This document shows positions 45,701 to 58,400 of a stretch of DNA of 64,000 nucleotides, one piece after another (position 1 is the first letter of the stretch; every line of letters starts with the position of its first letter). The notes under the pieces are model-generated. The model was not told where the DNA came from and ran no database searches. It worked only from the letters and a program-made list of their open reading frames with translations. Location of the stretch: positions 10,308,906 to 10,372,905 of the forward strand of contig NC_044290.2 of NCBI RefSeq assembly GCF_004027225.2. Direction: 5' to 3'. A program made the position numbers and the translations under genes. The DNA is from Strigops habroptila (lineage: Eukaryota; Chordata; Aves; Psittaciformes; Psittacidae).

Positions 45701-48700
45701 TATGCATCCATATCCAAAAAGTCATCCAGCACCCACATCTGAGGCAGCGCTTTTGCTGTGCAAAGGCAAAGCCCCCTGCAATGCAACACATGGCTCATGG
45801 CCACCTTTACAGCATCTGAGCCCTCCCGGTGCCGACGTTTACACCAAGCCATCCAAATTTGTACAATGTTAAACAGGAGCATAAAAGCCTACCGCAGGCT
45901 TTTCAGATGGATTCACAGAGAAAACCGGCTTCAGTAATTAACCCCAGATCACATTACCCTGAGAGCTACATAAACATCATAAAATTTTAATAAACCACCT
46001 CAAGAAAAACACTCACGGGGTGGTGGTTGTACACAGCGAGTGATAGAGGTCTACCCCAGAGAGCTTATAGGCAGCTCAGTTTGGCACTGAGGAGCTGCGA
46101 TGCTGCTGTCACTGTGTTCCCACAGGAGCCTGCAACTCATTTTGCTGCAAAAGAACTTAGTGGAACAAAGGACTCGGTGAAAACCAGCCAGAAACAAAGT
46201 GCTCAATACAGAGCAGTGCCATAAGGTGAAAAAACCCCAAACCCCTAAATCTTGTGTAAGCCAAGGAGTAAGGGACATGGGGAAGGTGGCCCGCAGGGAT
46301 TGCCATCCGCCTGACCAAAGGCTGTGCCCTCATCTGAATCCAGCCAACAGCACCCAACAAGTGTCACCACTGCTGGTGGCTCTGGGCTTGTTGGGGTCCT
46401 GCCCCCTCTCTGCTGGCCTGGGAAGGAGGGAGAATCTATCCCCAAACAGAGCTGGCTGGAGCTTTTTTAATGCAGCTTAAAGGTGCCTTGATTTCAGAGG
46501 AACCTTGAAGAAGTTGTTTAAATGTTCTTGGTGAAGAAGTACATGTGGTGTTTTACTCACCCTCGTGAAAGGGTGTAATTTAGAAAAGTCTGAATTTGCT
46601 TTATTGCAAAAGATGGGGATCTTCTGGATTAAGAAATCTTTGGGATGAAGCTACTGGGCATTCAAACCATGCCTGGCGAGTGACCTGCAAATCTTCCCAC
46701 CGCGGGGACGAAAGGTGATGGATATGACCCTCAAAAAGGCATTTAACCATCCAACTCCCCCTGGCAGAGCTGAGTAGTTGTGGGACCGTGGACACGGAGC
46801 CTGCAGCACAGCATCAGGAATGCACACGGAGCAGAAAGGACCCAGAGCACTGCAAACCCTGCAGAACACAAAAGGGCTGGGACTGAAGGCTGGACTAAGT
46901 GCTCACAAGATGCCTGAAGGATGCTTTTTGGTCTATTAATTCACCAAAGTAAACAAAGAACCTATTATGAACCTATTATATACGTATATATATATGTGCA
47001 TGGAGTACAGATAGGAGGAAATGCAAACAGTAAAAAACCCAGCAACATTTGAAGCATTAAACCCCATGTCAGCAGCCAAGTTAAAAGCAGCCACAACATT
47101 TGGCTCTGTCTCTACCATGCCAACACTAACATGTGTGACAGAGGGATGGGAACTCTGAGAGGGCTTTCTGCATGCAGGGCATGCCTCAAGCATGGGCGTC
47201 TCTGTAGCAGCACTGCAAAAAGGTGACCACAAAACATGAAACTGGTAAAATTTCATGCTTTTTTACAAGACACAAAACCATCACCAAGAACACAACTGAA
47301 GTCTCAGAGGGAGGTGCAAAGTAAGATGTGCCATATAAAAACACCATTTCCCTCAGGCCCCAAGTGATGATTTCTAGAGGTATGAGGCTGCTTTAGTGCA
47401 TCTGTGCATTAACCTCATTAAAAGAAATATTAAAAACCCTGCCTGGCTGTTACATGTCATGTCTCTCCACCTCTGTCCCTCTTCTTCAGGTTAACAAACA
47501 CCAGCACCGCCCTGACCCCTCCTAGAAGAGCATGCTCAGCCCATTATTCTTATCTAGCCAGATTTATGGCTCTAAGACCTTATTACTGCTTAGGTTACTA
47601 AGTTGAAAGTACTTTTTATTTACTGGCCTCTGCCCCTTTTATGAGCTGCATGTGCTTCTCGGGTCACATTATCTCCTCTGAATTGCCCAGCTATGTGGTT
47701 AAAGCCACAAAGAGAGACTTTACCAACAGTCCTGTGTGCAGTGGGACAGCAGTTTTTGTAACTTCTGTGATTTGCAGCATCCTCCTGGGCTTTTCACCCA
47801 CCCACCCAAGATCTGAGGTGGATAAATGTGCTGTGAGCAAATGGCTGAGAGAGGAGATACTCGAGGAGGAGATGGAGGAAACTCAGACAAAAGGTAAGAG
47901 GTGGCTGAACTCTCAAGGGACTGTGTTTGGCTTTAAGTGCTGGCAGCCTGGAATTCCCTTTAACCCTGGGAACAAAGGAATGCAGGATATCGCTCGGCAC
48001 CATTCAGGCCGGTGAAGAGCAGATGGTCTCTGCTCTCATAAGCAGCTCGTGCTCGGGACAGCTCATTGTTTCTCACCTCCTCTCTTGTCAAGCCTCATTC
48101 TCCTCCCCAGCATCTGCACCCGCTGTTTGCTTTGGCTTTTCTTCAAGCTCCTTCCCCACATATCCCCTTGGGGGCATCCCTTTTTCCAGCTGGTCCCTCT
48201 TGTCTTGGAGAACTTCCTGCAGTTCCTTCACCTTCTATAGTAAAGAGCCTCCCACCTCCTCTGCCAACCTTTAGTGTGCTTATTCCTACAATTTTCCATT
48301 TCCAGCTTGATACTGTGAGACCACTTTACCTCGGGAGCACTAGGGAAATGGCTGGCATTCTTTTGTCCACATGTAATCTCCTCTGCTTCTGTAAGCGGGC
48401 TGACCACTATCCCAGCTAAAAAATGATGGGAAATTTCATGAGATACCATCCAGGGGATGGCATCACACTTGAAAATATCATTGTCTTGCCTGTTGTATCT
48501 AAAAGCCATCCTTACACTCTCTCACAGGACAGACCAAGCCAAACCCTCGCTACATTTGCCCCACAATATCCTTCCTTCTCCACAGCTCCCATCCCCATGA
48601 TGGGAGGCAATGGCTGGAAGCAGCATAATCCAACAGAAACATGAACTGGAATGGAAAGAAGCTGAAATAGCCACTGGGTCCTTCTGCAGAGGTCCTGCAG

Positions 48701-51280
48701 AGTCCCACCTCATGCTCCATGCAAGCTGGCCCTGCTTGATTTCTCCGTTTGCAAAGCATATTGGTTTTGGAAGATCCCACTTCCCAGGCACCGTGGCTTC
48801 TGTCCATCCCTGCACAGGGTTGTCATCCAAAATATGCAAGAGCATCAGAGCAATAGCTACGGCACCTTCCCACTGCGTGCCACACTGAGAGAACCAGGAC
48901 TTGAGCCCCAAAACCTGGTCTTAGTGTTTGAAGATGTCCAAGGAGGTACCAGAGGTGTTTCAGACACCAGTTTTGCTTCTGTTTCACACCATCTATGATT
49001 AAAACATATATAAACTATAAAACATAGTTATAAATTACACATCACCACACATCTGGATTTTCCAAACAATTGTTAATGAAGGGATATGAACCAGGAGAAA
49101 ACACATTGAGGTGTAACACACTGAAATGCATAAAGGACCTCTGACAGTGGTCTTGCAATAGCGAAGCCTTGGAGAAGCTGCACCCCTCGAGCTCGCTGCT
49201 GTTTGTGGGCAGAGCTCTGGGATTAATTTCCAGCCTGTTGATTCTCTCTTCGTGCAAACACTGAAACCCAAGCCTCTAATTGTATTTTTACTGGAGAAAC
49301 CCGCCACGGGACACACATGGTTTGCCTTCCAAGCGCCGCAATCAAAGTACACGCTGGAAACGAAGCCATGTCTAACACAAAGGCATATTTTGGTGCAAAT
49401 CCCCTGTTTACAAACGCCGAGAGGAGATGTTTTTTCAGCAGTGCCCTGAAACCGCAGCACGTTTGTCCAATTTCTCTGCAGCAGAATAGTCTCTTAGCAA
49501 TGAGGCAGCAAGCTGGGAGGAGGAAGAAACAAACCATAACACGTATGCAATTCCAATTCTACATAGAGGGTAAGTACTAGAGAAAAAGTTATGGCCAGAC
49601 CTAGGTGCAGAAAGCAGATTTCTTTGCTCAGCCCTATGGATTCCTCCTAGGAGTAAGTCCCTTCCTCCGAGCTGCTCCCCCAGGCACTTTGCAGGACCAT
49701 ATAATGCAGTAATTTACTTCCTATGAAGTGATTGCACAGGGATGCACACGGAATGGCACTACTTATTGACACCAGATGATTAAAGTGATATTCCTAGAGA
49801 ATTTACTTCCATGCACCGGGAGACACGAGCTCACACAAGGCACCTCACTGGTTCCTGCATTTTGCCCTGCACGGTTCTATGACTCCATCCTCTATAGGAA
49901 AAAATGCCTTAAAACAACCAGGCTTTTGTTCTCACCCAATGAAAACCAAAGGAGCATCCCTCATTCTGTACCTGCATGGAGGGCAGACCAGCAGAAATCT
50001 ATTAGAAGCATTAAAAGCAAATTAAAAGCCATAGTCTTTACCCAGAAAAGGCCTCCAGGCTCGCTACAGCACTCATCGAAGGCTGCTGGCACCGCTGCTC
50101 ATTTAGCTTATAGCTACTGAGTTTGAACGCTGCCATTTGTAAGGGGTTAGTGAAGGGGTTGTCAGCATTTCCACTGTAAACCTTTCATTTGGGGGATTTA
50201 TTGCTTGGCTGTAAGGATTTGATCTAGCTGCAGCTTGGCAGGAAGGACCACATGCAGCAGCATACTTCCCTCACCCCAAACACAAACAGATCCCTAATGG
50301 AGCGGTACAGCCTCCTCCAGACTTCAGTCCTTGCGGATAAAAGGGGCAAAATCCTGACCAACGCCAGCCTAGAGTGAGTTCAGCCCATGGGGCTGGCAAG
50401 GAGGGCTTTCACATACAGAGGAGTGTGAAAATCAGCCACACCACATGTTTCTTAGTGCTCATGTTTTGGGTTTTAATTCTTCCAGTGTTAATTCTTCCAA
50501 TGTACCTGTAACAGAACACACATTTAATGTAAAGCACAGCTTTAGGAAGGCCTCCCTTTCCTTGGGGGCTTTTCCTGAGCTGGAGTTCCTACGTATAGAA
50601 GCGGGTACCCATCTACTACACCCCAGGGTATAGCTGCACTCCTGATCCAGGCAGCATCTCCATCCCTGGGGCATGGTACAGCATCAGCTCTTCCCATGGG
50701 AAACCTCCATGAGCCCACAGGGGCCACGGTGACCAACTTAGAAAACAGACCTGGGGGAAGCTCACTTCATCTCATCTGCCTGTGAGGGGAAAAGGAGAAA
50801 AAGGATTAAGAAATATCTAATGTTATACAAGGTGAGCGGGAGCTGTGGTTAAGCCCAGGTACCACTGTGCTGTGCAAAATGTGTGATGCCCTGGGCATCA
50901 CACAAGCACAAAGATGTTTCTCTCCAACAGATCCTTAAAATCTAAAGCCAATGGGGACAAAACGGAGCTGTGATGGGCTTCCCATGTCCAGTGCGGGGCA
51001 GCCGGTGGAAGCTTGGTGTGCACCCACCATTGGCAGCACCAGTGGTACCCAAGTGCATGGTGGGAGTGATGGTGCAACTCTTCCTGCACAGCCCGGGATG
51101 CGCCATCCCACCACGTCCACTTCCAGCCCCAGCCCCAGCCCCAGAGCCTTTCACTGTTTCCCAAGGGATGTGTTTGCATTGGGTGGATGCCACTTTCCCC
51201 CAAACGTGAGGACAGGAGGAGGGCAGCCAGCAGCCACTGCAACCACTGCCTGCACGGAGCACCGAGTACTGCACAGTGTG
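45701..51280. other. intergenic region between ABCA5 and MAP2K6, part 4
   Basis: 5.6 kb without a recognisable gene, CR1 copy or RNA gene. An open frame at 47,641-48,015 (plus, 124 codons) and others here lack known domains, and I treat them as chance. Confidence 0.5.
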
Positions 51281-51546
51281 CAGGCAGGGAGACAGGAAAG
51301 CAGGCAGGGAGGAAAGCAGATAGAGCAAACAGGCAGAGGCACAGGAAGGGGGTCATGGCTGCAGACAGGCAGAGAGGGAGGCAGAGAGGGCAGGCAGCAG
51401 GCAGGGCGGCAGAGAAGCAGGCAGGCAGGGAAGGATGATGGCAAGGAAGGAGGCAGGCAAGGAGAGAAGGAGGCTGGCAGCGAAGCAGGCAGAGCAGAAG
51501 GCATGCAGGGAAGCACGGAAGGAAGGACACAAGGAAGAAGGGAAGC
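51281..51546 (+). repeat. purine-rich AGGCAGG-type tract
   Basis: About 265 bases made mainly of GGCAGGCAGGGA, GGAAGGAGG and related units, almost entirely purine plus C on the plus strand. It borders the MAP2K6 CpG island and causes long spurious open frames on the minus strand. Confidence 0.85.
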
Positions 51547-51549
51547 GCC

Positions 51550-52222
51550 GGGAAGCTGCAGTGACCTCGCTCCCGCAGCCCGTACCGCGGACACTCCGCA
51601 GCACCTCCCGCCCTGCCAACCGCAGACCCTCCGCTCCCCCGCTCCGCTCCCTCCCTCCGCTCCCGCGCGACTTCGCGCCAGACCCCGCGCAGGCTCCGCG
51701 GGCGCGCAGCTCCGCGCCGCCCCCTGCAGGAAGCGCAGCGCAGCGCAGCGGCCGAGGCGGGGTTGAGGGGGGGCAGAGACTCCAATCCCCAGTCGGCAGC
51801 GCGGCGGCCGTGGGCATCGCGCTTGCGCTGTGCGCAAACCTTCCCCCCCCCCCCCCCCGCTCCAAGTTTGGAGGTTCGAGCCGCCAGCCCCGGCCCATCA
51901 TGTAGGTGCCGCGGAGGCTGCCCCACACCGCGCCGGGGGGGGGGGAAGCGAGCCCCCCGCGGGCCTCTGCTGCACGGCGTGCAAGCGCAGCGCAGCCCCC
52001 CCGACGTGCACCCCCCCTTTGCGCACCCCCGCTGCAGGGAGAGCTGCAGCAGCGAGGCAGGAGAACTCCAGGTGCACGAAGAGCGAGCGCGGTGCAGTTT
52101 GCATCTTTGTTTGCAAAACTAGCTCCAGAGGAGGGGCGAGGCAAAGTCTTTTGTGCTTCCCATCTATCCCCCCCCGCCCCCTGCAAAGCACAAGGGGGGG
52201 AAAAACATGTCTCAGCCCAGAG
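51550..52222 (+). promoter_or_regulatory. MAP2K6: MAP2K6 promoter CpG island
   Basis: A very GC- and CpG-rich segment directly upstream of and including the first coding exon, with C16 (51,843-51,858) and G11 (51,935-51,945) homopolymers. No TATA box is evident. Confidence 0.75.
52207..52222 (+). CDS. MAP2K6: MAP2K6 first coding exon (MKK6, residues 1-5 plus one base)
   Basis: MKK6 is the dual-specificity kinase that activates p38 MAP kinases. In an A-rich start context (AAAAAC before the ATG) the exon reads MSQPR plus a G, followed by a consensus donor GAG|GTAAGG. Mammalian MAP2K6 starts MSQSKGKKRNPG with the same short first coding exon, so MSQPR-G fits with two substitutions. Support also comes from the CpG island, the divergent orientation and the synteny with ABCA5. 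The second exon (KKRNPGLKIP...) is not in the remaining 11.8 kb. The 5' UTR probably begins somewhere in 51.85-51.95 kb. Only five residues are visible, so identification rests on context. Confidence 0.72.
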
Positions 52223-52396
52223 GTAAGGCTCCTGCTTCTCTTCCTTGCAGCTCTGCAGACGGCCGTGCATGCATTCGCGAGGTGCACGCATGCATGGATG
52301 CGTTTTGTGCTCGGGATGCAATTGCAATTTGAAGTTTGAGGCTTCTCCGTGGCTCCCCCCGTTGCATTTCCTGTTGGGCGCGGGTGCGCACACGCA

Positions 52397-52398
<2 letters not shown>

Positions 52399-52432
<34 letters not shown>
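52399..52432 (+). repeat. (CA)17 microsatellite
   Basis: Uninterrupted CA dinucleotides, flanked by imperfect CACGCACTCA and CAGACACAG, about 180 bases after the MAP2K6 first-exon donor. Confidence 0.95.
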
Positions 52433-52437
<5 letters not shown>

Positions 52438-55400
52438 AGTTCCTGCAGGCTGGGTTCTCCGTTCAGCTGCGCTTTGGCGTTAGTGGAATTCTTCAGCCGG
52501 GATCACCGAATCTCTTCCCCCCTCCCCGTCTGCCTCCTGCACCGGTCAGCAAGGAGATAAAAGGGTGTCGAGGAGTAAAATGGGGTTCTGGCCGTGCGTG
52601 CGGATTGCGGGCTCGTTTCATTGAGATGAAACTTTGAAACAAGTCCTGGGAGGAGATGAAAGGTGAAACTTGAGTGCGAGTTAGCGAGGAATTAAATATA
52701 TACCTATGTTTCCATGGGAAAGTATTGTTCTTGTGCCAGGACTGAGATCATTTTCCACCGATCTCCCCCCCCAGCCCCCCCCCTTCAATATTTGGTAACT
52801 TTTGGTCGGAGGTTTGTAACACCAGATCGCTGAGAGCTGCTTTATTTAGCGTTTGGGGAGGGGACGGCAGTGATTTATTGTTGTTATTATTGCATTGATT
52901 GTTTTCTTTTGCCAGCGTGGTGGGCAAGGTTTGAGCTTTGCTTTTGAACTGATCCGGAGTGGTTCTGCCTTGTGTCCTGCAAGGAAGGGGTGATGGTGGT
53001 GGGAGGGAGGAGGTGGAGAGTTTAATATTGCAAAAATGCAGTGGGAATGCAATAGTCCCTGCAAGAGCCGGCCGGAGATGTTTTAAGGAGGAGTTGCTCC
53101 GGCCATTCATTGTGGAAATAGATGCCCATATGTCAGCAGATGCAGCTTTTGGAGCTTCTTTTAAATGGGTGGATTTGCTGTTGCAGCTTGGCTCTTGCAT
53201 TCTGCAGCTCTCACACATATTGGGGAGCAGGGGGGGTGCAAGTCGGTGCATGGCAGAGCAGATCCCAAACTGGGACCGGGGCTGCTTCTTGCTGTTTTGT
53301 TTTTAAATCCCAAGCCATCTGTGGAGTCCGTGGCCTTCCTCCACAAGCCTTGCAGGGAAGCCATGGGAAGGAGGTGCTTTCACAGCTCTTGCCACACAGT
53401 TTTCCTTTGTAAGAAAAATGTAAAGTTGTTGTATAATTTATTCCTAATTTGGGTTTGCTGCAGTCATCTTTTCCAGCCAAGCAGAGAATTGTTAAAAGTT
53501 TCCAATAGAAAGAGCCAAAGAAGTTTGATAATTCAGAATTGAACCGAATGATGCCCGCTGCTGCTTGCGGGAGGGTCCCTGCATGACCCATAGTGGGGCA
53601 GGGGAGCAGCCACTTCCTGTGGGTCCCCAAAAGCCTCAGGGTGGGATGGCTGCAGCACATGGAGCCAGTGGTGGCAGGGACCTGAGCTGGTGGCCCTTCA
53701 GCCCACCCTGCCTCGGTGCCACTTATCCCCTGCGCTCGCTTTGTCCATCCTTCTTCATACCAGGAAAATGGGGAAAATGCAAGTAGCCAACCCACAAAAC
53801 ATGATCTCAATGAATGGCATCATTCTTGAATCCGTTTCCCGTCCATCCCGCGCTGTGCAATACGGGTGTCTAAGTCTGAATTCCTTGCACGGATAACTTT
53901 TCCAAGTTCAGCTGTTCAGGCGGAGGTTTTGCTCGGGAAGGGGTTTGCAGCAGAGGTATCGTTCTTCAGGATGAATTAAGGGAGGCATAATCTGCATTTC
54001 AGGATCAGCTTTCATGTGTTGCACAGGAGGTTCCTCGTCAGCTTTCTAAAATACTGCGTGGAGCTCCAGCCAGCTGCTGGGCTGCGGAGCCCTCTCCCTG
54101 CTTTGAATCCTTTCCAAAGTTGTGCTCAGAATTTGCCAGAGATTAATTCTTTTTTTCCTAATGCTGCTTGTCAGGGGAACCTGCAATCAGGAGGGTTATT
54201 GTCTGATAACACTTGCTCCCTGCAAGGAATCTCACCTAGGTTAGAGGGCAGAACTGCTCCTTGGACCCTACCTGTGCCATGCAGGAAGCGGAGGTGATGT
54301 GCTTTGCACACAACTGTAGCACGGGCTGCAGGAGATAAAACATTCCCTGGGGTTCGGAAGCAACAGCTTCATCCTGGCCCTTTCCATAGCAGATGCCTCC
54401 AGCATTGTGCTTGCAGGATGCAGTCATATTCCCTGCACCCTGATGGATTCCCCAAGACTTTGCAGTCAATAAAGTAGAAATTAAGTCACCAACCAGGTCC
54501 AAATCCTTGCATATCACTCATTTCTACCTTCCATCTCCTCTTTGAAGTTGCAAAATGGTATTTTTAGTTGGATGGAGCAATACACAGCAAATCAGATTTC
54601 CACAGCAGGTCCCTGCAGTCTGTTCCATCAAGTCCCTACTCCGGACAAGTGGGACTTGATGTTGATAGGAGCTCAGAAGAAGTTGAATCATTGCCCAAAT
54701 AGGGCACATTTGGCTGTCATGACTAATAGGATATTATTCTGGAAGAGGAAAAAGAAATGCGGAAGTTCATATTAATTACAAGTTAAACAGAGTTTGAGGC
54801 TATAAATCTGAACTCTCGTGACAGCAGATATATTCAAGAGTCCTCCAAATTCATTGTAATGGGGGAATTATTCACTCACATCAGAGGAGTAACCTGCAAA
54901 TATGCAGATTTCTCCATTGAAATAAGGGAAGGGGGAGCAGTTCCCATTAGAGCACTAATTCATAAACAGTGCATTGAAATGAGCTACATTTAACTCAATA
55001 TTGCTGTCCATTGATCTCATTCCTAATATCTTACACTTTGTTGTTTCAAACACAGTTTTTTGTGCTCTAGCTGAGAAAGGGACACTGAGATTATGAGAAC
55101 CATGTCCCACGTGGTGCTGACTGAACGTGTACCCTATGGACTTTGACCAAAGGCCCTGTGCCTATTCTAAATACTGCATTTTATGTGAAATGCTCTTTTT
55201 TTTTCCCAGCTAGAAGTCCCAGTGGAATCAGTGTAAAGCCCAAATGGTAGTTGGGGTTATTTTTGTTTAAATCCTTGGTAGGTGGCAGGTCTTTGCTGGT
55301 ATAAAATTAACCCATGAGCAGCGTGAGGCTCTGTTGGTTGTGCAATGAGCAGTTTGCCTCGTCAGCACCACCTCAGCTTCTCACTATTAACTCACTCCCA

Positions 55401-58400
55401 TGACATAGGCACTTGGCACGGGCCAGGCTTTGCCAGAGCAGGGTGAGCAAAGCTGTGGCATGGCCAGTGAGGTGCAAGCCTAGCAAAGCCTGGTCTAGCA
55501 GCAAACAGCCAGTTTCAGTTTGAGTTGCTGATTTACTTTCAATGTTTTAAGGTTATCATGTTGAATTACCATTTCACCCTTCTCTGCTTTATCACTTCCA
55601 TGGTGGAGGTGCCTGTGTACTTGCTTTGGGTTAAGAGGGAGCAAATGGTTATAGAGAGGTTTAAAAGTCGCATGCAGTGCCACGCTGGAGGAATTAACCT
55701 TGAGTTAATCAACCAGCTAGTTGGGGTAGAAAGTGTTAGAAATGATGTCTGATATAAACCAAATCACTGCTGTGCACAGTGGGGACCAAAACACCCCATT
55801 GAGCCACTCCGGCTGCTGGCTTTGCTCCCTCTGCATTGCACTAAGGAGGCATTTGCTTGTCCTTCTATCCCAGGCAGTGATTCTGGGGGTGCAAAAACCA
55901 GGGTGCATTTGCAGGGTTCCTTGTCCCTATGTCTTGACTTGGCGATGTGCTGGTCAGTGCAGCAGCTCCCCGCTGCTAAGCTATGTGCTTGGTGTGGACA
56001 GGAAGACACAGGCATTGAAAAGCTCCAACTTTTATAAGTAATTATAAAGTAATTATATGCAGAAGTAATTATAGCAATAAAAGCAATAAGTTGCAGGGGA
56101 AAAGGAGCAAAGAGCTGTTTTCTTCTCCCAGCTGAAGAAAAGTTTAGGTTTCTGTTCAGGTTTCTCATTGCCACACTAAGTGTTGCTTATTTGCTACTTT
56201 AGCCACCCAAAAAAATGGAACTTCCTTTGGGGTGAATTCCCTCCTCTGACACATGCACAAGCTGCTAAGGTGAAGCAAATGATACTCAATTAAAACCACA
56301 GAAGTAATTTAAAGATGAGACACTTCATTCCTCCAAGAGCATTGGTATTAATGGAACATAATTACCTTCAAAGTCACATGGTGGATTTGCAAATCCTGTG
56401 TTCTGTGGTTGCAAGTATACAACGTGCTAAAAAGTTGCCTTTTTCCCCCCAAATAATACATGCATTTGATGTCACTTGTCCATTTTCTCTTGCTGAAAAG
56501 AGCCATAGCACCACATATAGAAACCTCATGGAAAAGGATTTAAAGACGTATCTGAAAAGAGCTCAAATCCATTTTTAAGTTGGAAAAAGAAGGAAAAGAG
56601 GAGAGCTTTAATAGCAGGGAGTGGGAACACACTTGCAGCCTTCCCTTATGACTGCACTTGGAGGACCGCAGGGTCTGTTACCCTGATCTTTGGGCATGGT
56701 CATGGTTCCCAGCCCTTTCCCATGGGGTTCCTTGCATTCACCCCATGAACTTGCATTTCTAATGCTTAGCCTGCATGCCTTCTGCTCCAAAGGCAAAGCT
56801 CTGCATCTCCAGGTCACAGCTTCCCAATGGCAGCTGGTGGCACAAGTAGTTCTGAGTCAGGGCAAGGGGTGAAACGTGGGTATCCCTGACTATGGTCACT
56901 CATGTTCTGGGTGATGATGGGTGCATTGTATGAGTTGGCAGCGTGGCCAGCAGCAGCATCATTATATAGTGTTGAGTCAGTCTCCAGTGGCCGGGTAAAT
57001 TGCAGGACTGTTCTGTTCATTTTAGACCTGGACAGAGCTATAATTAAAATAATAAATAAATGCTTCATTACCTGTGGAGTTACTTAGCTCCTTTCCTTGG
57101 GGCCTGCCTGGGCATAGTTGAAGAGATTAGCATTATCAGCTAGAGCAATGTTAGCAGGAAAGCAGATCTAGGACCCTGGAGTGGTGCCACATTAGGTATT
57201 ACGGTTTGTGATAGCAAAGCAGTGAAGGCCATTCAGTGCAATTTCTGTATCTACTCATTGTGCAAAAAGTTTGCCTTTGTCTTCAAATCCATTATATTCT
57301 GCATGTTGACAAGTGTCAATGCAAAAGTGAAAAGCAGTTTGGAGAGGGGAAGCCTGAGACTCTCACTTGTAGGGCTTTCTTTTGCCTCAAAGGCAAAATT
57401 AAAGCTGTCCTTCCTTTTAAGCTAGGAATTCCAAACACCCAGTTGATGTTTCAGAGGGTTCATCCCACCATGAAAGTCTCTGGGGTGCTAAAGCACCTGT
57501 GAAACATCTTTACATTGGAGATGCTGCAGACAGATGCTGAACATCCTTTACGGAAGCTCCAAACAGCCACTTGTGCATCTTGGTCTGCTGGTGCTAGCAA
57601 AGCCCGGCTGACCATCACTCTGGATTTGCATCCTATTGTCAAGCAGGAACCTGGATTTGTATGGGCATGGTAAAAGCATCCAGCTGCATTAGGAGGGTGC
57701 TTTGGGGTTGGAGCTACTGAGGCTACTGTCCCCTGGAGTTGCTGTAGGAGCAATGGCTGTGGCTTGTTTGGATAGAATTTCAGATTTGTAAGAAAGATTG
57801 CAGAGAGAAAGCATGTTTTTTCCCTTGTTTGAGCAGGAAAACCTCAGTGAGCAAAGCTGATCCAGTTTCTTGCAGTTGCTGTTTTGTTAGCCTACTTAGC
57901 TTGCAATTTTATAATCGAGGCTAGATTCTCCTATCCTGCACCCAAGCAGATCACAAATCATTGCAAGAACTGAAGCCCAAACAGCATCCACTTCTATTGC
58001 ACTCAGATGAAACCAGTGGAGAGAAAAATAAACCCAGCAGAAGTTGCAGATGAGATGCCAAAGATAAGGCAGCAATAGAAAATAAGTACAGGAGTCAACA
58101 CTTCACTGTGTCTGCAGTAAGAGGCCTCTAATGAAGGCTGAATCAGCAGAGACTTGGGAGCTGCTTTTGAAGGAGAATCTTTTTTCTAAACAAAAATATG
58201 TAATTGCACTCAGTGAAACAATGCTTATCAGTGCCAAATGGCCTCAGAGCATCATCTGGCTGCTGGGCTCTGGAAGTCCCAGGCAGCATGCTGTTGTGCT
58301 TGTTTTCATCCTGCAGCAGGGTCTGCTCCGCAAGTTCCTCATTCGTGTTTTCAGCAGGGCTTATATCACACTCAAGCAGCAAGTTATAATGTAAAAATTA

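Noticed and set aside
47641-48015. 124-codon plus-strand open frame in the intergenic region
   Set aside because: It has a plausible acidic stretch but no homology I know, no start context and no conserved splice partner.
51353-52429. 358-codon and 342-codon minus-strand open frames over the CA repeat, CpG island and purine tract
   Set aside because: The translation is low-complexity (Cys-Val repeats, Leu/Pro/Ala-rich blocks) and mirrors the repeats. High GC and lack of A/T-rich stops explain the length.
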